Positions 57,970 to 64,000 of a DNA stretch of 64,000 nt are shown one piece after another. The position numbers and the translations under genes were made by a program. The stretch is from assembly GCF_037975245.1 (NCBI RefSeq), contig NC_092579.1:6507001-6571000 (forward strand), in the 5' to 3' direction. The stretch's first letter is position 1, and each line of letters begins with the position of its first letter. Origin of the DNA: Apostichopus japonicus. Lineage: Eukaryota > Echinodermata > Holothuroidea > Aspidochirotida > Stichopodidae. The notes beneath the pieces were generated by a model. It was not told the DNA's origin, ran no database searches, and saw only the letters and a program-made list of their open reading frames with translations.

Positions 57970-60900
57970 GGAGCACTTATGATTGCACTCATCATACAGT
58001 GACTCCAGACAAAGTACCAAGTAAAGGAAGATCGAAACGTAAAGCAAATAATATTTGGAAGAATAGTAATATTCCTAGTTCTAGATATACAGGGAACGAC
58101 CGTAATGTGGATATTCAACTGGACACACGTAATTTTGTAAGAGGTACTTTACATGATGGTAAAGGAATTTCATTGTTGTTTGATAGTGGAGCGACACGCT
58201 CTATCATTTCTTCTTCTACAGTGCAAAATTCAAAGTATTCATCCTCTATACAACCAGTCTCAGTTGATGTAGTAAACCTAAAGTTGGGTAATGGTCAGTT
58301 TATTCATGCGTATAGCACGATAACATTTCAGGTCAGAATTCAGGGTCATGAATTTCAGCTTTCTGCTTTAATTGCTGCAAACCTGACAGGTATTGACTTA
58401 ATATTAGGTAGTCAAACTCTCAAGGAATTGAATGGATCTTTGGATTTTACCACAAACTGTTTTAAAATTAAACAAGCCAAAGTCTTCCTTAGGCCAGTGC
58501 AGAGATTTGTTATTTACCCAGGTCAGCAGAGATACATTACTGTACAGGGACGTCTTCCACTATATGCACGAAATGCAGATGTGGTTATTAAACCGTTTCC
58601 TCTAATATCTCGTATGTGTCCTTCACGAATGTTAGTAAAAATGCATAAAGGTAGAACAAAGATTCTACTAAGGAACATGGGTAATCAGAAATTTTGTCTG
58701 CATCCTTCTCGCACAGTGGCTCATTTAGATTTAGCAGATATCATTACGGTCACAGAAGACATACCTACTGATTCTCTAGATTTTCTCAATGTCATGAGAG
58801 ACATCGAAAAACCGTCTCTTTTTCGAACCAATTCAGACTCCAAAGAGAATCGTGATGCAATTACACGATATAATTTACATCGATATCCACATTTGACAGC
58901 CGATGATCCCCTGGTTTCCAAATCCGAACAGGAAATCATGAGAGATAACATTAATTTGGAACAAAGTATTCTAAATGCTTCAGAAACAGAAAGCATTTAT
59001 GAATTTCTAGACTCACATAGAGATGCATTTTCTCTTTATGGTGAATTATCTCACTGTCCAAATTATGAGGCTGATATTACTCTTACTAATGATGAGCCAT
59101 TTTACATACGTCCCTATAGACTTTCAGATGAGGACAAAGTCATTGTCGCCAGTGAGCTTGACAAATTAGTGCGATTAGGAATCTTAGCGGTAGGACATCA
59201 GTCTTATACCTCACCGGTTTTCCTCATTCCAAAGAAGGGAACAAAAGACAAACGGGTTGTAACAGATTTTCGCTACTTGAACAGTAGAATAAAACGTCTC
59301 AATCACCCATTTCCATTACTGAATGAGACTATCCGTACCATAGGGTACTCTGGAGCCAAAATTTTGGGTGTTCTTGATTTAAAGTCTGCATTCTTCTGTC
59401 TGCCACTTAGTGTTCATGCACAACAGTATACAGGTATTGCTTCATTTCATGGAGGAAAGCATTATTATTATAAACGCTTACCACAGGGATTGAATTTATC
59501 TCCAGCGATCTTTCGGTCGAAAATTAATGATATTTTGGCAACGATCCCAAATTCAAATAAGTTCTGTATTGCTCATCATGACGATATTATTGTGTACAGT
59601 GCAGACAAACGATCTCACAAACAACACCTACAGGCAATTTTTACGGTTTTAATGGACAACGGATTGACAATCTCTCCGAAAAAGTGTAGCATTTTTCAAA
59701 ATTCAGTCCGATATATGGGATATTTGCTCTCAATAACCCCAGAAGGTGAGGCTTGTATCCAACCTTTACATGACAGATGTGCAGCAATCAGGAACACACC
59801 GAAACCACACAATGTTAAGTCAGTAAGACGATTTGTAGGTGCAGTTAATTATGTGGCTTCATTTTTCCCAAATATTCAAGCACTCTTGAGACCATTACAT
59901 CATTTGAGTCGTAAAAGAAAGGTATTTAAATGGACAGAGGAACATCAGTGTGCATTTCAAAGTATTAAAGAGTTGTTGTGTAATCCACCTATATTGCATA
60001 TGCTACAGAAATATGGTCGTTTTGTATTATATAGCGACACATCACGAGTAGCAACAGGATCATACCTGACACAAAGAGTTAATGGCAAAGAGAATATTAT
60101 TGCATATTACTCTAAGATATTACCACCAGCATGTCAGAGGTATAGTGTAACTGAATTAGAAATGATGGGTCTATTTATTAATGTGACAGCATTCAAACAT
60201 TTATTGCAAAATGTAGAATTTGAGGCATATGTTGATCACTCAGCCATTGTTGAATTGTTTAAGTCAAAACAAGAACCAGCAACTTCACGCTTACGTAAGC
60301 TTCTGTTCAAATTGTCAGAATATACATTTCAGGTTGGTTATAAGAAGGGTTCAGAATTGGTTTTGGCAGATTATTTGTCTAGAGCACCACAGGAATTTCA
60401 CTCTGAAATAGATCAGGTTGCTCAAGAGGTCAGTTCTTATGAGGATTTTTCAACTCCACCTAAGGAGACATTTAATCCAATCATGACAAGGTCAAAGGCA
60501 AGGTCAATGGGAGTCAAAGTTCCAGATTTATTTCCGAATAAAGTCACAAAGGAGTCTAAGCAGGATTCCCCAGCCAAAGAATCAACAAATAGAGTTAAAA
60601 GGACATCCGTTCCTAAGGCAACACATTCTAATGAGCAGGTTACACAGAGACCACAATCTGAGTCACAAAAGACGACTACACCAGTTATTTCTGCTGATAA
60701 GAGAGATACATATAGTCAAAGGCCTACTATTACTATGCCGAGTGAAAATAGACATACATATAGTCCTGACATATTAGTTGTGCCAAATTTTACAAGTGTT
60801 TCTCAACCTTCAGAGCCAAGATTAGTGGATCAGAGTAGACATAGAGTGCAAGAGGTAGTCAGAGAACCACCACCAGAATTATTTGTTCAGCCGAAGCCAG

Positions 60901-62873
60901 TCATAACAAACATTGATCATTTGGTTACAGGGCACATTCCAAAACAAAAGGAATTGAATAAAGTCATGAAGGCAATTCAAGGAAAGCTGATCAAAAACTA
61001 TGATCTGCCATTTGATGTAAAAGAGTTGCAAATTCAACAACAAACTTGTCCTTACTACAAACCAATTTATGATTTTCTTGCACACGACATTATTCCAAGT
61101 AATGTTAAGCATGCTAGAACTGTTCGTTCTCAAGCAGAGGATTATTTGTTATGTAATTGTTTGTTATTCAGGATATTTTTGCATGAGACTAATGATGCTA
61201 AGATGACTCTTCAGTTAGTAGTACCTGAGACTATGGTAGAACAGATACTATCTCGATATCACGATGACTTGTTAAGTAATCATCAGGGTGTAATGCGTAC
61301 ATATTTGACCATTAGACAGCATTTCTATCTGCGCAATATGTTTCAACGCATCAGTAATTATATTCAGGCATGTCTCCGTTGTCAAGAATTCCGTAAGAAA
61401 CCGGACAAATTGAGACAATATCATGCTCGCATTCCTGATTCTTATCGTCCTTTTGACAGACTTAGTCTGGATTTCAAGACTATGCCCACAACGGCTACAG
61501 GATTTAAACATTTGATGGTTGTTTGTGATGAGATCACTAGATTTGTTGTATGTGTTTCTCTTAAGACTTTTGATGCTGAAACAATATGTGAAGCATTATT
61601 GCAGAGGGTAGTTACAACCTTTGGTCCACCGTCTTGTATCATAAGTGATGCGGCAGCTTCTCTTACAGGAAAGTTAGTGGAGCTCTTAAGTAAAGCTTTA
61701 GGCATTGAACAAAAGTTCATCAGTGTAAGCAATCATGGAAGCTTACAGGTTGAAAGACACATTCAGACTCTTTCAAATTTCCTCAAAGTGAACTTAAATC
61801 AGTTTGGTACGGATTGGGTACGATTTGTCCCAACATCAGCCTATGCATATAACACATTTTCCTCTCCTCAGTTAGGTAGCTATAGCCCATTTGAACTTGC
61901 ATTTGGACGTAAGCCGCCAAATCTTACAAATTTATCGTTCAATCCAATGGCAGGATTATCACAATCTCATGGAGAATATGCTGCATTATTAAAGAAACGA
62001 TTTGATCATTTGTCAAGGGTAATGTTGGTCTTACAAAAGAAGCAACAAGATGCTCAAAATGTTAAGATAAGTGCAAAACTGGACAAAGGTGCAATTTATT
62101 CAACGGGTCAATTAGTGTATCTGTATAAGCCAACGTCTTCTTCCTTGACTGCGAACTCTCGCAAAATTGCTGCAGAATGGTGTGGACCATTAGTGATCCA
62201 TCAAGTTTTAGATAGGACTCATTATTTGTTGGCCACTCTCAAAGGAGAAATTCTTAGTGATGTATTCAATTATAACAGGCTTAAACCATGTTTTGTAAGA
62301 GCATCTTCTGAAACTAAGAATATCACTAACATTCAGAAATTGCGTCAGGTCTTGAAAACAAAGGGTTCATCAAGTGAAAAGGTTGCACGAATGCGAAATG
62401 TTTTGAGTAGTAACACTTCTAATGCAGAAAATGTTAATGTCATGCAAGATGCACATATTGAGTTTAATGATGAGTTTGGTAACATTTTGCCAGGGGTAAC
62501 TTCAGATCACATCATGTGTCTTGTGAGCACTAAGCCAATGAATGTTGCATCCTTTTTAGAGAATAGAGCACATAATGAAGGATTAGCACTTCCATATCCT
62601 TCCATCAAGGATAGCATATTCAGGCAAAAGAAAGTGTTTGCAAATGCTCCACAAGGAGACATGAAAGTCCAACGTGCTCGATACAAATTGGGTGAATTAC
62701 AGGTTCTGGTCACCTATCAGACACCATGTTTTCCAACAGGCTTTAAGAGTCATGATTTTTGGTGGAATGTAGGAAAATATTCTAACACAGGGGAAATAAT
62801 GAATTTTCTCCATGAAAAGGGATTGAACATTACAGGCAATCCAGGCAGGATGTTGCAAACATTATATGGTTAA
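57936..62873 (+). CDS. Gypsy pol polyprotein (PR-RT-RH-IN), open
   Basis: Open in the -1 frame relative to gag from 57936, so translation probably uses frameshifting; no classic heptamer is evident in the overlap. Protease: FDSGAT at about 58179. RT: VTDFRYLN (59257), LDLKSAF, LPQGLNLSPAIF and HHDD (59574-59585), where Y-x-DD is usual. RNase H: YSDTS (60030) through ADYLSR (60363). A variable Ser/Thr/Lys-rich spacer (60430-60900) precedes the integrase. Integrase: HHCC zinc domain (61258-61380), then catalytic D (61470), D (61647) and E (61752), with 34 residues between the last two by direct count. A long C-terminal extension follows to 62873. No stop or frameshift interrupts nearly 4.9 kb, so the copy is young or still active apart from gag. 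Confidence 0.9.
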   Translation, partial: GKESTNTEFSLGSTYDCTHHTVTPDKVPSKGRSKRKANNIWKNSNIPSSRYTGNDRNVDIQLDTRNFVRGTLHDGKGISLLFDSGATRSIISSSTVQNSKYSSSIQPVSVDVVNLKLGNGQFIHAYSTITFQVRIQGHEFQLSALIAANLTGIDLILGSQTLKELNGSLDFTTNCFKIKQAKVFLRPVQRFVIYPGQQRYITVQGRLPLYARNADVVIKPFPLISRMCPSRMLVKMHKGRTKILLRNMGNQKFCLHPSRTVAHLDLADIITVTEDIPTDSLDFLNVMRDIEKPSLFRTNSDSKENRDAITRYNLHRYPHLTADDPLVSKSEQEIMRDNINLEQSILNASETESIYEFLDSHRDAFSLYGELSHCPNYEADITLTNDEPFYIRPYRLSDEDKVIVASELDKLVRLGILAVGHQSYTSPVFLIPKKGTKDKRVVTDFRYLNSRIKRLNHPFPLLNETIRTIGYSGAKILGVLDLKSAFFCLPLSVHAQQYTGIASFHGGKHYYYKRLPQGLNLSPAIFRSKINDILATIPNSNKFCIAHHDDIIVYSADKRSHKQHLQAIFTVLMDNGLTISPKKCSIFQNSVRYMGYLLSITPEGEACIQPLHDRCAAIRNTPKPHNVKSVRRFVGAVNYVASFFPNIQALLRPLHHLSRKRKVFKWTEEHQCAFQSIKELLCNPPILHMLQKYGRFVLYSDTSRVATGSYLTQRVNGKENIIAYYSKILPPACQRYSVTELEMMGLFINVTAFKHLLQNVEFEAYVDHSAIVELFKSKQEPATSRLRKLLFKLSEYTFQVGYKKGSELVLADYLSRAPQEFHSEIDQVAQEVSSYEDFSTPPKETFNPIMTRSKARSMGVKVPDLFPNKVTKESKQDSPAKESTNRVKRTSVPKATHSNEQVTQRPQSESQKTTTPVISADKRDTYSQRPTITMPSENRHTYSPDILVVPNFTSVSQPSEPRLVDQSRHRVQEVVREPPPELFVQPKPVITNIDHLVTGHIPKQKELNKVMKAIQGKLIKNYDLPFDVKELQIQQQTCPYYKPIYDFLAHDIIPSNVKHARTVRSQAEDYLLCNCLLFRIFLHETNDAKMTLQLVVPETMVEQILSRYHDDLLSNHQGVMRTYLTIRQHFYLRNMFQRISNYIQACLRCQEFRKKPDKLRQYHARIPDSYRPFDRLSLDFKTMPTTATGFKHLMVVCDEITRFVVCVSLKTFDAETICEALLQRVVTTFGPPSCIISDAAASLTGKLVELLSKALGIEQKFISVSNHGSLQVERHIQTLSNFLKVNLNQFGTDWVRFVPTSAYAYNTFSSPQLGSYSPFELAFGRKPPNLTNLSFNPMAGLSQSHGEYAALLKKRFDHLSRVMLVLQKKQQDAQNVKISAKLDKGAIYSTGQLVYLYKPTSSSLTANSRKIAAEWCGPLVIHQVLDRTHYLLATLKGEILSDVFNYNRLKPCFVRASSETKNITNIQKLRQVLKTKGSSSEKVARMRNVLSSNTSNAENVNVMQDAHIEFNDEFGNILPGVTSDHIMCLVSTKPMNVASFLENRAHNEGLALPYPSIKDSIFRQKKVFANAPQGDMKVQRARYKLGELQVLVTYQTPCFPTGFKSHDFWWNVGKYSNTGEIMNFLHEKGLNITGNPGRMLQTLYG

Positions 62874-64000
62874 TATGTATATAACTGCATAATTGTTTAA
62901 GTTCAGATGAACAGGTGTTTTACCCACGATTGTATGAATGGACTGCATCATGGCAATTACCTGCATACCTATTAAGTGGAAGTCATTGTACTGTATGGTG
63001 TAACAATATAAGCTTTAATGTTAAAAACGCCACCAAGTGACCTAGTTTCATCTTTTATAACAAATGTGTGATGAGTATACCTTATTTCTCCTTATGAATT
63101 CGTTCAAACGTTTACCCGGCAATTAGAACATATCCGGAATATTAGCAACATGGGTTTTCATATATTGAGAAAATATTTTAAGGATATTTACATTGCATCA
63201 TTGAAGTTATATTGAAGGCTATTTAGAGACAGCATTGGTGATGTGCAACTTTTGCTTACAGCAACAGTTATCGAAGCAAATGAAAGTATAGATGTTTTGA
63301 GGAACTTATGTATATATTTTCTTTTCCTCAAATATTCATGCAAAAGTAAATTTCGTCATGAAGTTGAAAAGAACAAGATGTTAAGTATATAATATGTAAA
63401 TCTGAAGAAAGATTTGTTGATGTCATAGTCTATGGAGTCTCTTTTATGGTATCGAATATCTAGTACTTTGGTACTTTACTAGATCATTTCGGAGTGCATA
63501 CCTAGGGTCACCATGCTATCGAGTCACATTTTCTTGATTTTCTTGAGGTGAATGTATATGATTCACAAGGTTTCAAAGCAGTTTTGAAACTATGACTTCA
63601 TTAAAGAGGAGATTTTGTAAAAGAGTTTGTAATATTTTAAGGTTCTTTTTTTTTGTGTATGAAAATTTATGGAACGCCAAGGTGTTCTGTTCACTTAAAA
63701 GATAACTAAGTCTAGTATTCTCTGATCTCTCCCCAATTCACGGCATGATTTCACTTTTGATATAAATGTGTTATTGATGTATGAAATGCATAAATGTATT
63801 TTGTAAGAGATGCTGCATATTTTGCTGTGTCATGTAACTTTAAGATACCTTAATGATATTTTTTTTTAGATTACATCATATGATGTCATCAATACAGAAG
63901 AGGTACACTTCAATTTCAATTTCATGGAGATAGTGTCAATGTATATACCATATGATCATTTTTAATAATTCGTAACCTAGATGTTAACCTTTGAGATACA
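62874..64000 (+). other. 3' untranslated part of the gypsy element or flank
   Basis: No sequence here repeats the putative 5' LTR. The purine-rich AAAGAGGAGA near 63604 could be a polypurine tract, but no TG start with LTR similarity follows. No other gene seen. Confidence 0.4.

Larger units (their letters stand above)
55589..64000 (+). mobile_element. Ty3/gypsy LTR retrotransposon (right end outside window)
   Basis: Upstream LTR candidate, leader, gag and a single long pol with order protease - RT - RNase H - integrase, which defines Ty3/gypsy. The left border is set by loss of similarity to the 34.7-kb paralogous segment, exactly where TGTTATGAAATAG begins. I found no second LTR copy before the window end, so the element should extend beyond 64000. 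Clade not assigned. Confidence 0.85.

Noticed and set aside
62874-64000. 3' LTR of the gypsy element
   Set aside because: No stretch repeats the putative 5' LTR sequence within the window.

Overview
This is eukaryotic DNA: AT-rich, with mostly non-coding sequence, split exons with canonical GT/AG borders, and many transposon relics and microsatellites. The minus-strand gene has a signal peptide - EGF - CUB - EGF layout, as in the fibropellin/uEGF proteins of echinoderms. With the LRR receptors and the Ty3/gypsy element, this points to a marine deuterostome, most likely an echinoderm (perhaps a sea cucumber). The species cannot be fixed from this window.

Left part (1-25 kb): four exons of one secreted or matrix gene on the minus strand, all in phase 1: signal peptide at 23.8 kb, EGF at 8.7 kb, CUB at 7.9 kb and EGF at 1.8 kb. 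The gene runs off the left edge. Its introns hold an LTR/LTR element with only 206 bp inside (3657-7069), nested in a TTAA-flanked MITE; a MITE with a perfect 8-bp target duplication (18160-18556); and two copies of a hammerhead-like hairpin repeat. A third copy of that repeat lies just upstream of the gene.

Middle (24.5-28.4 kb): a repeat zone with a U2-snRNA-like 5' end, a tRNA-derived SINE with a CATA tail, three long microsatellites and a degenerate repeat array.

Right-middle (30-55.6 kb): a plus-strand cluster made by segmental duplication. Two small intact genes (165 and 164 aa) encode membrane proteins with almost no ectodomain, a membrane-proximal CxxC and two Tyr-Glu-Asn motifs, which is the layout of LAT-type transmembrane adaptors. 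Next come two LRR receptor genes in tandem, 10.4 kb apart. Their ectodomains are close to each other but their cytoplasmic tails are almost unrelated. The first has a 1-nt frameshift; the second is intact at 688 aa and ends in 39-residue tyrosine-containing repeats. My hypothesis is that receptors and adaptors form a lineage-specific tyrosine-based signalling set, possibly immune. Nested hAT-like transposons sit in the 3' flank of the first receptor, and the second receptor's flank preserves the empty site.

Right end (55.6-64 kb): a Ty3/gypsy retrotransposon with gag (one in-frame stop) and a long open pol (PR-RT-RH-IN). Its 3' LTR is probably outside the window.
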